DNA of 64,000 nucleotides from the NCBI RefSeq assembly GCF_004025585.1, contig NZ_QTZO01000005.1, positions 62,001 to 126,000 of the forward strand, read 5' to 3'. Within the stretch, counting starts at the first letter, position 1, and every line of letters starts with the position of its first letter. Of the stretch, positions 54,305-63,394 are shown one piece after another. This DNA is from Pseudodesulfovibrio sp. S3 (GTDB taxonomy: Bacteria > Desulfobacterota > Desulfovibrionia > Desulfovibrionales > Desulfovibrionaceae). Below the pieces are notes generated by a model, which saw only the letters and a program-made list of their open reading frames with translations, did not search any database and was not told where the DNA came from. The position numbers and the translations under genes were made by a program.

Positions 54305-56488
54305 ATGAGCGGATACCAGACTCGTCAGAACGCAATCAATGCGGTGACCAATTACAAACCCACCAACGGCCCCCTGAATTTTGCGGAGACCTCTCCGGAG
54401 CAGGTTTTCGGGTCCAACGTTTTCACCGACAAGGTCATGAAATCCATGCTTCCGGGGGATGTCTACAAATCCCTGATGAAGACCAAGAAAACCGGCGAGA
54501 AAATGGACCCGTCCATTGCCGGTCCCGTTGCCGCCGCCATGAAGGAATGGGCTCTGTCCAAGGGCGCAACCCACTATACCCACGTTTTCTATCCGCTGAC
54601 CGGCCTGACCGCCGAGAAACACGACGGCTTTCTTTCCCCTGACGGCGAAGGCGGTGCCTTTGCCGAATTTGACGGCAAGCTGCTCATTCAGGGCGAGCCC
54701 GATGCCTCCAGCTTCCCGTCCGGCGGCCTGCGCGCCACCTTCGAAGCCCGCGGCTACACTGCCTGGGACGTGACCAACCCGGCCTATATTTTGGAAAACC
54801 CCAACGGCACCTTTTTGTGCATCCCCACTGCTTTCGTTTCCTGGAAGGGCCATGCACTGGACAAGAAAACCCCGCTGTTGCGCGCCAACCAGGCCCTGAA
54901 CAAGGCCGGTCGCCGCTTCCTGAAAGTGTTCGGCAATGACGACGGCAACATGGTCGTGTCCAACGCCGGTCCCGAGCAGGAATATTTCCTCCTTGATCGC
55001 AATTTCTACTTTGCCCGTCCCGACCTGATGGTTTGCGGACGCACCCTGTTCGGTGCCAAGCCCTCCAAGGGCCAGGAACTGGACGACCACTACTTCGGCG
55101 CCATCCCGCGCCGGGTGCTGGCCTTTATGCTGGAAGCCGAGCGCGAGCTCTACAAGCTCGGCGTGCCCGTCAAGACCCGTCACAACGAGGTGGCTCCGGG
55201 CCAGTTCGAGATCGCGCCTGTCTTCGAGCAATCCAACCTGGCCACTGATCACAACCAGATGATCATGACCATCCTGAAATCCGTTGCCAAGAAATACGGT
55301 ATGGCCTGCCTGCTGCACGAGAAGCCCTTTGCCAACATCAACGGTTCCGGCAAACACCTGAACTATTCCATCTCCACTCCCACCCAGGGGTCGCTGTACT
55401 CTCCGGGCAACACCCCGCACAAGAACATGCAGTTCCTGGCCGTGACCGCCGCCACCATCCGCGCCGTGGAAAAATATTCCAAACTGCTCCGCGCTGCGGT
55501 CGCTTCCGCCGGCAACGACCATCGTCTGGGGGCCAACGAAGCGCCTCCGGCCATCATCTCCATCTTCCTGGGTGAAGAGCTGGCCGAGATATTCAACCAG
55601 ATCGAACTGGGCGACCTCAAGGGCTGCACTTCCAAGGGGTGCCTGGAATTGGGCGTCGATACCCTGCCTTCCCTGCCCATGGATTCCGGCGACCGCAACC
55701 GCACCTCGCCGTTCGCCTTCACCGGCAACCGCTTCGAGTTCCGCGCCGTGGGCTCCAACCAGTCCATTGCCGGTGCCCAGGTCGCACTGAACACCATCAT
55801 GTCCGAGTCCCTGGACTTTGTTACCGACGAGATCCTGAAGATCACCGGCGGCAAGAAGGCCAAACTCAACGAAGCCTGCCAGACCGTCATCCAGGGCATC
55901 ATGAAGAAACACGGCCATATCATCTTCAACGGTGACGGTTACGCCGATGCGTGGCAGAAGGAAGCGGCCAAGCGTGGCCTGCCCAACCTGAAGACCACCC
56001 CGGATGCGTTGCCCTGCCTGACCGATGACGACATCGTGGCCGTCTACGAGAAGTACGGCGTCCTGAGCAGGGAAGAGCTGGAATCCCGCAAGGAGATTTT
56101 CTTCGAGCAGTATAACCAGCACATACAGACCGAGTCCCTGCTGGTAGTCAAGATAGGCAAGACCATCATCCTGCCCGCAGCCATCCGCTACCAGGGCGAG
56201 CTGGCCACTGTCGCCGCCTCCATCAAGGCCGCCGGCGTCGAGCCTCGCATCTCCTTGCTGCAGGAAGTCACCGACAAGTTGCGCGACCTCCAGGCCAATA
56301 TCGTGGCCCTGGAAAAGATCATCGCCAAGGAGGACTTCGCCTCGGTAGAGGACGAAGCCAAGTACAAGGTCTCCAAGACCCTGCCCGCCATGCTGGCTGT
56401 CCGTGAAGTCGCCGATACCCTGGAAGGTATCGTGGCCGACGACATGTGGCCCCTGCCCAGCTACCAGGAGATGCTCTTCATCAAGTAG
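54305..56488 (+). CDS. glnN: Type III glutamine synthetase (GlnN)
   Basis: Makes glutamine from glutamate, ammonia and ATP; 727 residues, the size of type III enzymes and well over the 450-470 of type I. Visible landmarks: [12 protein letters not shown] near the start, [22 protein letters not shown], the metal/substrate segments [17 protein letters not shown] and [29 protein letters not shown] and [24 protein letters not shown] precedes the ATG. It is monocistronic, with an A+T-rich upstream region carrying inverted repeats and a sigma-54-like promoter, and a strong terminator after it. Confidence 0.96.
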   Translation: MSGYQTRQNAINAVTNYKPTNGPLNFAETSPEQVFGSNVFTDKVMKSMLPGDVYKSLMKTKKTGEKMDPSIAGPVAAAMKEWALSKGATHYTHVFYPLTGLTAEKHDGFLSPDGEGGAFAEFDGKLLIQGEPDASSFPSGGLRATFEARGYTAWDVTNPAYILENPNGTFLCIPTAFVSWKGHALDKKTPLLRANQALNKAGRRFLKVFGNDDGNMVVSNAGPEQEYFLLDRNFYFARPDLMVCGRTLFGAKPSKGQELDDHYFGAIPRRVLAFMLEAERELYKLGVPVKTRHNEVAPGQFEIAPVFEQSNLATDHNQMIMTILKSVAKKYGMACLLHEKPFANINGSGKHLNYSISTPTQGSLYSPGNTPHKNMQFLAVTAATIRAVEKYSKLLRAAVASAGNDHRLGANEAPPAIISIFLGEELAEIFNQIELGDLKGCTSKGCLELGVDTLPSLPMDSGDRNRTSPFAFTGNRFEFRAVGSNQSIAGAQVALNTIMSESLDFVTDEILKITGGKKAKLNEACQTVIQGIMKKHGHIIFNGDGYADAWQKEAAKRGLPNLKTTPDALPCLTDDDIVAVYEKYGVLSREELESRKEIFFEQYNQHIQTESLLVVKIGKTIILPAAIRYQGELATVAASIKAAGVEPRISLLQEVTDKLRDLQANIVALEKIIAKEDFASVEDEAKYKVSKTLPAMLAVREVADTLEGIVADDMWPLPSYQEMLFIK

Positions 56489-56509
56489 CATTGCTGTAGA
56501 AGTAAGTTC

Positions 56510-56547
56510 AAAGGCTCCGGCGCGGTTGCGCCGGAGCCTTTCTTTTT
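56510..56547 (+). terminator. Terminator after glnN
   Basis: AAAGGCTCCGGCGC pairs perfectly over 14 bases with GCGCCGGAGCCTTT around GGTT, then TCTTTTT. Confidence 0.9.
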
Positions 56548-56550
56548 CGG

Positions 56551-56608
56551 AGCCTCTGGCCTCCCCCTCCAGAATTTTTTATCGCGCTTCGCGGGGTGGC
56601 GGGTCAGC
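56551..56608. repeat. Dispersed hairpin element, copy 3
   Basis: CCCCCTCCAGAATTTTTTATCGCGCTTCGCG followed by GGG has the same order as the elements at 11824 and 14960. It follows the glnN terminator and may also stop the convergent GAK operon. Confidence 0.5.
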
Positions 56609-56664
56609 AGGCCTATTTTTTATTGGATGGATGATTCGTGGTTGGCGGCAGGTGACAAGTTGGG

Positions 56665-57108
56665 TCAGTCACTGTTTTTTATGATCAATCCTTCGGCCTT
56701 GGAGCCGTCGTCGGTCCATTCCATTTCGATGGCGCATTTGGCCTTGTCCTTCTTGCGGGCGAGCTTCAGTTCCACTTCCATGGTGTCGGCCACGCCGAGG
56801 ACCAGGGTTCCTTCCTCATTTTCCGCGCGGATGACGCCGGACTCCAGAGACCGGGTCAGATCCTTGAGGTAGGCGACGACCTGTGCGGTGTCCATGGTCT
56901 GCTTGATCTTGATCTTGCCTTTGCCCATCTGATCCTCCTTGGTGATCGTCCCGGCGGGTTGGAAAAATCCGCTCGACATGCCGTTGAAGGCTCCGGCGGT
57001 AGGTCTGTTGTCGGAGGCGGTATCGGGAGTCCGCTCATCCCTGGGCAGGGCGGTGTTGGGCGCGACCCAGTTCAGGGGATTGGTTCCGAGCCGTTTGTCG
57101 TCGCTCAT
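56665..57108 (-). CDS. Amphi-Trp domain protein with ParA-linked N-terminal segment
   Basis: A 147-codon frame with two possible products. Its first ATG overlaps the parA stop (ATGA) and begins DDKRLGTNPLNWVAP, a short polar segment of the kind found after ParA genes. A second in-frame ATG at 56928, behind AAGGAGG, gives an 87-residue amphi-Trp protein alone. The domain (about 65-140) has the alternating amphipathic pattern VVAYLKDLTRSLESGVI ... IEMEWTDDG, ending near a conserved Trp. Two paralogues lie in the same operon. Function unknown. Confidence 0.75.
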   Translation of the reverse strand: MSDDKRLGTNPLNWVAPNTALPRDERTPDTASDNRPTAGAFNGMSSGFFQPAGTITKEDQMGKGKIKIKQTMDTAQVVAYLKDLTRSLESGVIRAENEEGTLVLGVADTMEVELKLARKKDKAKCAIEMEWTDDGSKAEGLIIKNSD

Positions 57109-57860
57109 GGAATACCTCTGCGAAGCAGTTCCAGGGCCAGGTTGCGATAGTCCGAGGCCCCGTTGCTGCGGGGTTTGTAGGTGAAGATGTCCTGGCCGAA
57201 ACTCGGAGCCTCGGCCAGGGAGATGTTGTCCCTGATGCTCGTCTCCAGCAGGGCATCGCCGAAATAGTCCTTGATGTTGCGCCGGATCTCCCGGTTGAGT
57301 TTCTTGGTGCGCTGGTATCGGGTCAGCAGGATGCCGGTCAGGGCCAGGCCGGGGTTCCAGCCGCCCTGAATCGCGCCCACGGTTTCCATGAGTTTTCCCA
57401 GGCTTTGCAGGGCGAGGAATTCCGGCTGCACGGGCACCAGCAGTTCAGAGGCAGCGACCATGGCGTTGAGGGTGAGCAGCCCGAGGTTCGGGGGGCAGTC
57501 GATGAGGACGAAGTCGTATCCGGCAACCGTTTGCAGGGCGGTTCGAAGACGGGTCTCGCGGTTGTCCGTTCCTGCCAGATCGACCTCGGTGCCTGCCAGT
57601 GCCACGGAGGCGGGCACCACATGCAGGCCTCCCCGCTCCATGGTCACGTCCGACAGGCCGCAGTCCTGCATCAGGGCTGCCCCCATGGTGCGCGGCAGTT
57701 CATGGGCCATGACGCCCAGGGAATATGTCAGGTGCGCCTGGGGGTCGAGGTCGAGCAGCAGCACCTTCCGCTCCTGGCGCATCAGGGCTGCCCCCAGGTT
57801 CACCGTGGTGGCCGTCTTGCCCACTCCGCCCTTCTGGTTGAGTACTGCTATGATTCGCAT
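57105..57860 (-). CDS. ParA/MinD-like ATPase
   Basis: ATPase of 251 residues with deviant Walker A KGGVGKTATT, Walker A' LLLDLDPQAH and Walker B VLIDCPPNLG. In size and motifs it is a small chromosomal ParA that positions cargo on the nucleoid or forms dynamic gradients. No ParB gene or parS site is seen, and it lies inside the GAK operon rather than near an origin, so its cargo may be a product of that operon. It overlaps the next gene by four bases. Confidence 0.92.
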   Translation of the reverse strand: MRIIAVLNQKGGVGKTATTVNLGAALMRQERKVLLLDLDPQAHLTYSLGVMAHELPRTMGAALMQDCGLSDVTMERGGLHVVPASVALAGTEVDLAGTDNRETRLRTALQTVAGYDFVLIDCPPNLGLLTLNAMVAASELLVPVQPEFLALQSLGKLMETVGAIQGGWNPGLALTGILLTRYQRTKKLNREIRRNIKDYFGDALLETSIRDNISLAEAPSFGQDIFTYKPRSNGASDYRNLALELLRRGIP

Positions 57861-57887
57861 TCCGCTCCCGGTGCGTGCCGTGTGCTT

Positions 57888-58070
57888 TTAGTGGGTGTTT
57901 TGCAGGACAATTTTCTTGAGCACGTAGTCCCGGCCGAACCTGTCGGTCAGGGAATTGATTTTTTCCAGGAATTTGTCGCGGTCCTGCTCCAGCATTTCCG
58001 AGCTTTCCTGAATGCCGAAAAGGTCGACGACCTCATTCCAATCAAAGGATTCGTTGTAGCTGTCAGTCAT
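57888..58070 (-). CDS. Small acidic hypothetical protein in the GAK operon
   Basis: A protein of 60 residues, helical and acidic (FDWNEVVDLFGIQESSEMLE), ending in a more basic helix VLKKIVLQNTH. AAGGG precedes the ATG at workable spacing. It lies 31 bases after the second amphi-Trp gene and 27 before parA, so it is part of the operon. No family recognised; it could be a ParA partner. Confidence 0.7.
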   Translation of the reverse strand: MTDSYNESFDWNEVVDLFGIQESSEMLEQDRDKFLEKINSLTDRFGRDYVLKKIVLQNTH

Positions 58071-58101
58071 GATTTTTCCCTTGAAGCGGATTCTGCCGCG
58101 T

Positions 58102-58527
58102 TCATTTTTTGTTGCCGGCAGTCGGAGCTGCCTTGTTTTTTTTGGGCTTGGGCTTTTTCTCTTTGGATTTCTTTGCCGGAGCCTTGGACGGCTCCACCTT
58201 GGCAGGTACTTCCGCCTTCTGTTGGGTTGCCGGGACTTCAGCCGGTTTTCTCTCGGCGGGCACGCCTGCGGGCTCCCTGTCGCTGATCTTGAGATCGGCG
58301 GCGTCTGCATCGTTCCAGGCGATCTCAAAACCGATTTTCTGCTTGTCCTTCTTGGTCTTGGCTTCCACCTTGATCGAGACCTGGCCCGAGGGTTTCATGA
58401 CCACATGATCCTCGCCGGATTCAATGACTATGGTGCCGGACTTGAAGCTCTTGGTCAGGGCCTCCAGGTAGGCCACGGCATCTTCGTATTCCAGGGTCTT
58501 TGTCACGCCGACTTTCTGTTTTTCCAT
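58102..58527 (-). CDS. Amphi-Trp domain protein with Lys/Pro/Ala-rich tail
   Basis: A protein of 141 residues. Residues about 5-72 form the amphi-Trp domain (AVAYLEALTKSFKSGTIVIE, then IGFEIAWNDAD with the conserved Trp). The rest is a low-complexity tail of Pro/Ala/Glu repeats (AEVPATQQKAEVPAK) ending in a very basic stretch with many Lys. Such a tail may bind nucleic acid or an acidic polymer. AGGAGG precedes the ATG. Paralogue of the proteins at 56665 and 63395. Confidence 0.8.
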   Translation of the reverse strand: MEKQKVGVTKTLEYEDAVAYLEALTKSFKSGTIVIESGEDHVVMKPSGQVSIKVEAKTKKDKQKIGFEIAWNDADAADLKISDREPAGVPAERKPAEVPATQQKAEVPAKVEPSKAPAKKSKEKKPKPKKNKAAPTAGNKK

Positions 58528-58556
58528 GCCAGTTCCTCCTTGCACGGGTTGCGCCG

Positions 58557-59741
58557 TCAGCATAGCGACAGCAGAATTTCGCTCAGGCATTTCGCGTCGA
58601 TATACGGCGCGCTTTCTTTGGTCACCAGCGGGGCGTCGATCACTGTCAGTCCCCGTTTTTCAAGTTCCTTCGGGTCCAGGCCTCCCGGATATTCCCCGTG
58701 TGTGCCGTCCACGAGCACGTGCCCCAGAACGTCCGACCCGGTCGGCGCGCCGCTCGCCACGAGAGATCTGCGCAACATGTCCGCACGGGCTGTTACGCTC
58801 ATGTTCGGGGTTTCCGGGTCAACGCTGGTGTTGGGAACAAAAATCTTGGGGCAGGGGTTCCTGGCCACGGCCTTGCCCACGCCGTCGGGCAGGAGATTGG
58901 CGACCACGCTGGAAAAGAAGCTGCCCGGGGGGTAGCAGATCAGATCCGCCTCAAGGATGCGCTCCGCCACCTTGCGGCGGATGGCGGGCTGCACCGGGTC
59001 GACGGAGTTCAGGGACTGTGTCAGCCAGATGTCCTTGATGGGCGAGGCGAGCGGAGCGGATTCCTTGCCGGTGATCTGATGCTGGCCGACTATTACCTGC
59101 CCGTTTTCGAGCCGGACAGCCAGGTGCAGGTCCTTGTTGATGGTGGGCCGGACCAGGCCGCAGACCTGGACCAGTTTGGAAAAGAGGAAGATGACAGGGT
59201 CCATCTGCCGGCGGTTGGACAGGTAACCTGCGGTCAGGACGAGGTTGCCCAGACTCGCGCCCTTGAGGTTGAAATCCTCGGGCATCAATTCCACGAATTG
59301 GTGAAAGTGGTTGCGGATGATCTTGCGCATGGGGTCCGGTACGCGTCGGATCAGGGGATGCTTGCCCGAGGCCAGGGTGTCCAGTTCCCGGCGCAGGTCC
59401 GTCGGAGTCGCCGCTTTCGGGAGGCGGTGGGCGAACAGGTCGAATATGGCCGGGTTGCCCAGTACGGACTGGTCGGCCAGGGCCATGAGCCGGTTGCGGA
59501 TGTCGCCCACGGCGGGCATGCCGAAGGCCTGCCGGAGGATGGCCGAGCTGCCGCCCGAGTCAAAGGGCGTGATCAGGTGGATGGAATTGTGGGTGTACCG
59601 GATAAGCGCGCGGGAGGTGTCGCGCAGGGCCGTGCCTCCACTGAAGAACAGGATGGACGGTCCCAGCTCCGGGGTGCGTCTGTACCGCTCCAGTTTTCGT
59701 GGGTCGGGGATTTCGACATCCCGTGTGACACGTACGCGCAT
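58557..59741 (-). CDS. CofD/YvcK-like protein, GAK system
   Basis: A protein of 394 residues of the CofD/YvcK superfamily, whose members bind sugar-nucleotides or transfer phospholactate-like groups. Seen: FFSGGTALRDTSRALI, HLITPFDSGGSSAILRQAF and MPAVGDIRNRLMALAD near the N terminus, then ADLICYPPGSFFSSVVANLL and KIFVPNTSVDPETPNMSV. It matches the GAK-specific branch rather than YvcK (longer, with extra insertions). GGAG precedes the ATG. Substrate unknown. It lies ten bases after the HprK-like gene. Confidence 0.9.
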   Translation of the reverse strand: MRVRVTRDVEIPDPRKLERYRRTPELGPSILFFSGGTALRDTSRALIRYTHNSIHLITPFDSGGSSAILRQAFGMPAVGDIRNRLMALADQSVLGNPAIFDLFAHRLPKAATPTDLRRELDTLASGKHPLIRRVPDPMRKIIRNHFHQFVELMPEDFNLKGASLGNLVLTAGYLSNRRQMDPVIFLFSKLVQVCGLVRPTINKDLHLAVRLENGQVIVGQHQITGKESAPLASPIKDIWLTQSLNSVDPVQPAIRRKVAERILEADLICYPPGSFFSSVVANLLPDGVGKAVARNPCPKIFVPNTSVDPETPNMSVTARADMLRRSLVASGAPTGSDVLGHVLVDGTHGEYPGGLDPKELEKRGLTVIDAPLVTKESAPYIDAKCLSEILLSLC

Positions 59742-59751
59742 ACGATCTCCG

Positions 59752-60846
59752 TTAACTCACAAGTTCGCCGGTTTCCATGTACTTGAGACATATATCGGAT
59801 GCCTGCTCAAAGTCCACTCCGCCGGAGATCTCGACAAGATCGGTCTTTTGCAACAGTTTGGCGTAGGCGTCCATGTCCGGGTCGCATTGCCTGTCCTGGT
59901 TTTCGGGCAGGTAGAACAGGCCGGTGGATTTCATGAACGCCGGGAGCAGGTCCTTTCGTTTCATGGGGTCAACCATGGCCGTTCTCATGGGGCCGCCGCT
60001 CCGTGTCCAGTTGAGGATGACCAAGGCGTTCATGGGGCTGCGCAGCTCGAATTTTCCCGGTCCGTAGCACTCGTCGATGAGGGCATCATACTTGTGCTCC
60101 AACTGCCAGAGTTTATCCGAGGGCATGTCCAGAAACTCATCGCGTAGATCCGGTTCCACAATGCCGTTCAGATCGGGATTGTGCAGGGCGGTGCCGGGGT
60201 TGATGCGGGGCTGTTTGGCCACGCCGTACATGGTCAGGCCGTCACCGTTCTCTTCGACCATGATGCGGTCGTTGCTGACGAAGGTGGTGCCCTTGCTCAT
60301 GAGGTGCAGTGCCAGGGTGGACTTGCCTGCACCCGAAAAACCGGCCAGGGAAATACCCCGCCCGTTATGGATCACACCGGCCGCATGGCCGAGAAAACCG
60401 CCCCGGTTGAGCTTCCACTCGATGAACCGGTTGTTGATGAAATTGATGACCTGGTTGCTGTTGTCCAGGCAGGGGCCCACGGCCACGTTCTCGCCCTGGC
60501 CGAACAGGAAGTGCATCCCGGTGAGCCGTTTGCGCACGACGCGACCGTCGGGCAGGTCCGCCCATTCTTCCTTGATCCTGGTCTTGCCGGAATCGGGCTG
60601 CTTGACGTTGAAGTCGAGGCGCATTTCCGGCGAGGGTGTTTCGTGGGCGGAAATGACGATTTCCGGGATGCCCTGTTCCGTGACGAATTCCTTGAAGTAG
60701 CCCGCCAGGGCTGCATGGAGCTCGTCCGAAGAGCTGTTCGCCTGGATGATGCAGCCGCCGAAGTGGAGGAGCAGTTCCCGTGTGGCCGGGGCGGCCTCCT
60801 TGATTTCGGCTGCCAATTCCTTTCGAGTGGTGCCGGTCAGCTTCAT
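59752..60846 (-). CDS. HprK-related kinase, GAK system
   Basis: A protein of 364 residues. The kinase core (about 150-300) has HprK-like P-loop GFSGAGKST (169-177) and a following FVSNDRIMVE segment, where HprK has its conserved phosphoacceptor-handling residues. N-terminal 140 residues are GAK-family specific (GLN-poor, with HFLFGQGENVAVGP). True HprK phosphorylates a Ser of HPr; no HPr gene is here, so the target is probably another operon product. Its start overlaps the ATP-grasp gene stop by four bases (ATGA). Confidence 0.9.
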   Translation of the reverse strand: MKLTGTTRKELAAEIKEAAPATRELLLHFGGCIIQANSSSDELHAALAGYFKEFVTEQGIPEIVISAHETPSPEMRLDFNVKQPDSGKTRIKEEWADLPDGRVVRKRLTGMHFLFGQGENVAVGPCLDNSNQVINFINNRFIEWKLNRGGFLGHAAGVIHNGRGISLAGFSGAGKSTLALHLMSKGTTFVSNDRIMVEENGDGLTMYGVAKQPRINPGTALHNPDLNGIVEPDLRDEFLDMPSDKLWQLEHKYDALIDECYGPGKFELRSPMNALVILNWTRSGGPMRTAMVDPMKRKDLLPAFMKSTGLFYLPENQDRQCDPDMDAYAKLLQKTDLVEISGGVDFEQASDICLKYMETGELVS

Positions 60847-61715
60847 CTGATGTTCTCCATGACGTAGTCAACGTATCGTGCGGCCGCGTCGATGCCGCTG
60901 GTTTCCTGAATGCCTCGGAACCCGCCGAAAACCGAGACCTCGAAGACGTACGGGCCGTGGTCGGTGATGGCCACGTCCACGCAGGTGAAGTCGAGGTTGA
61001 AGTCGGCCTGGGCCCTGCGGGCCAGTTCGATGATTTCCGGGGAAGGTTCGTAGGCGCGGTACTTGCCGCCCGAGGCCGTGGTGGTGTTCCAGGCTCCGTT
61101 GGTCTTGCATCGGGAGTAGGTGGTCAGGTATTCGCCGCCCAGAAAGGCGATGCCGAGGTCGAGTTCTCCCAGGTCGATGGTTTTCTGGATGTACATGATC
61201 GGGTTTTCCGCCTTGTACTTCTCGACGGCGGCCCGTGCATCCGGGCTGTGTTCGAGCACGAACATGCCCCGTGCCTTGGAGGTATAGAGCGGCTTGAATA
61301 CGGCCTCGCCGTAGTCGGCCACGGCGATCAATGCCTGGTCCACGCTCTCGGTGATGGTCGTGGGCGGCATGGGGATATCCTTGAGTTGCAGGGAGATGGT
61401 GCAGGAAAGCCGGTCAAGGGCCCGCAGGATGGAGTAGGGCGAACTGAATATCTTCAGTCCTCTTTCATGCAGATAGCGCAGGATTTCCAGTCGATCCAGG
61501 AGGTCCGGCGAGTAGCGTGCCCCGATCTTCTTGATGATGAGCGCGTCGAAATCCGTGAGATTGTGGCCGTTGTAGTAGGCGTTGCCGGACGGCAGGTCCA
61601 GACGGACATCTTCCATGTTGATGAGCACGCGTTCGCCGCCGGTTTTTTCCGCGACAGTGTCGGCCAGCTTTTCGGACGACCAGCCGCCTTCAATACCTAT
61701 GACTCCGATTTTCAC
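60843..61715 (-). CDS. ATP-grasp (RimK-like) enzyme, GAK system
   Basis: A RimK-like ATP-grasp enzyme of 290 residues, a fold that usually joins an amino acid to a carboxylate with ATP. Segments: IKKIGARYSPDLLDRLEIL, SSPYSILRALDRLSCTISL, AVFKPLYTSKARGMFVLE and CVDVAITDHGPYVFEVSV before FGGFRGI (RimK has an Asn-Pro-Gly variant there). GTG is chosen as start: AAGGAG lies seven bases before it, and only one base before the ATG two codons upstream. Substrate unknown; a small partner protein is plausible. Confidence 0.88.
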   Translation of the reverse strand: MKIGVIGIEGGWSSEKLADTVAEKTGGERVLINMEDVRLDLPSGNAYYNGHNLTDFDALIIKKIGARYSPDLLDRLEILRYLHERGLKIFSSPYSILRALDRLSCTISLQLKDIPMPPTTITESVDQALIAVADYGEAVFKPLYTSKARGMFVLEHSPDARAAVEKYKAENPIMYIQKTIDLGELDLGIAFLGGEYLTTYSRCKTNGAWNTTTASGGKYRAYEPSPEIIELARRAQADFNLDFTCVDVAITDHGPYVFEVSVFGGFRGIQETSGIDAAARYVDYVMENIR

Positions 61716-61733
61716 GAGCATGCTCCTTGTGGC

Positions 61734-63389
61734 CTAATAATAGAGGACGTCTTCGGGCAGAGTGAAATGTTCCCACTTGCGGCCCCGGTAATCGTGTATC
61801 TTTTCCAGCAGGAATATGGACCGGTTGTACAATTCCTTGGCGAATTTGTAGTTCAGTTCGAACCGCGTGGAGGTGTAGAAGGATCGGGCCAGGGCAAAGG
61901 CCATGCGCGCCTCCAGGGTGTGGTCTTCGTGCTGTTCGGCAAAGCCCTTCACGAATCCGTAAAATTGTCTGATCACGCTGTTGATCCTGTTCCGGTGGTC
62001 GGAATCGAAGAGCGGGATGCGGAAGTTGGAAACCAGGAAGACGGAAGCGTCCTGGACGTAGTCGAAATCGCGCGAGCGGTAGAGATCGATGTAGTGGACC
62101 TGCTGGGCCTCATGGTTGTAGACCACGTTGTTGATGTTGAAATCGCCGTGGATGAAGACCGAAAAGGGCGCTTCCAGTTCGTTTTCGATATCGGCGCAGG
62201 AGCTGAGCAGCCGTTCGGTGGATTTCACCTCGGAACCGCCCAGGGTCTTGGGGGTGCGCCAGAACTCCGGGTGGGTCTGGAGAACATCGTCCAGCCTGGA
62301 CTGGAGTTGCCCGATGTAGTTTGTCTTGACCGGGAAATGTTCCATGGTCGTGGTCCAGGTCTCCAGCACCGTGCTTTCGAAGATGAACAGGGCGTTGCCC
62401 ACGAACTCGTCGTCGCCGGACAGGACCACCTCGTCCAGGGTGCAGCCGTTGAGAAATTCCACCAGCATGGAGCCCTTGTCCGCTTCCTCGTGGAAACCGT
62501 AGATGTCGGCCACCAGGTCGGGGAAGGCCTGCTTCCAACGCTTGATCGACTCCCGTTCCTTGCGGATCTTTTCCAGGTTGCCTTCCTTGTAGATGGACCC
62601 CTGCTTCCTCCTTTTGGAGGTGTTCTCGGGGGTGTCGCGCGGTTCGACCTTGCCGATGCGGCAGCCGGACCGGGTACCCCAGATGGCGCTGAAGTCGATG
62701 TCGGAAAAGGAGTCGCTGAACCCGGACTTGGACAGGGTCTGCTGCAGGGCTTCGAATTGCTCTATCTTGATCCGTTCGCCCAGAAGCGAGAATATGATCG
62801 CCTCGCCGACATTCAGGAGTGCGTCGCCCACCCGCTCCAGATAGCGGAATATGAAGATCACGGTTATCAGGCTCTGTGCTTCCCGGCCCATGCCCATCTC
62901 ATTCATCACCCGGTCAAACAGGACCTTGTATGCATCGTCCAGCAGGGGTTCGGCCTTGCAGATGAACAGGGCCTTGGACATGTTCTCGGTGCGGAAGGCC
63001 TCCAGGATGACGGCCAGTCGCCCCAGTATGATGTCGAAGACTTCGTTGAAGTCGTAGCGCAGGATGAACGACTGATCGTCGAGATATTGCATCTGCTTGA
63101 CGATGTTGACGAAATAATCGGCGATCTTCTCGAGATTCACGCACATGACCTGCATGGCGCGGATCTTGTTGAGCTGGTTCTTGTCCAGGGTGCGGTCCGA
63201 GTGGATGCGCGAGTAGCACTTGTTCTCGATGATGGTCTTGAGGTTGTCTATGTAGTCGTCGCGCGAGGTGATTTTCGAATACCGCTTCCTGGACGGTGAA
63301 GCCAGGAACTTGCGCGTGCTGCGTGCCTGATTTTCCACTTCGAGGACGATGAACTTGAAGTTCTCGTCCAGCCCTTCGAATGTGACCAT
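61734..63389 (-). CDS. PhoU-like/aminoglycoside phosphotransferase-like fusion protein
   Basis: A protein of 551 residues with two parts. N-terminal 230 residues are PhoU-like helical bundles (LEKIADYFVNIVKQMQ; YLERVGDALLNVGEAIIFSL). The C-terminal 280 residues are an APH/choline-kinase fold with catalytic HGDFNINN (His414, Asp416) and IDLYRSRDFDYVQD (Asp435), both intact. The fusion suggests a small-molecule or sugar kinase controlled by a PhoU-like module. No pst or pho genes are nearby. It lies five bases after the third amphi-Trp gene. Confidence 0.88.
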   Translation of the reverse strand: MVTFEGLDENFKFIVLEVENQARSTRKFLASPSRKRYSKITSRDDYIDNLKTIIENKCYSRIHSDRTLDKNQLNKIRAMQVMCVNLEKIADYFVNIVKQMQYLDDQSFILRYDFNEVFDIILGRLAVILEAFRTENMSKALFICKAEPLLDDAYKVLFDRVMNEMGMGREAQSLITVIFIFRYLERVGDALLNVGEAIIFSLLGERIKIEQFEALQQTLSKSGFSDSFSDIDFSAIWGTRSGCRIGKVEPRDTPENTSKRRKQGSIYKEGNLEKIRKERESIKRWKQAFPDLVADIYGFHEEADKGSMLVEFLNGCTLDEVVLSGDDEFVGNALFIFESTVLETWTTTMEHFPVKTNYIGQLQSRLDDVLQTHPEFWRTPKTLGGSEVKSTERLLSSCADIENELEAPFSVFIHGDFNINNVVYNHEAQQVHYIDLYRSRDFDYVQDASVFLVSNFRIPLFDSDHRNRINSVIRQFYGFVKGFAEQHEDHTLEARMAFALARSFYTSTRFELNYKFAKELYNRSIFLLEKIHDYRGRKWEHFTLPEDVLYY

Positions 63390-63394
63390 AATTG

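Noticed and set aside
54281-56491. Minus-strand open frame of 736 codons opposite glnN
   Set aside because: Shadow of a strongly biased gene; the glnN frame has full family motifs.
59752-60846. True HPr kinase/phosphorylase
   Set aside because: The N-terminal part does not match HprK, there is no HPr or PTS gene nearby, and the neighbours are GAK components.
60957-63299. Plus-strand open frame of 780 codons opposite the GAK genes
   Set aside because: It crosses two well-supported genes on the other strand, is Val/Gly/Asp-rich and has no start signal.
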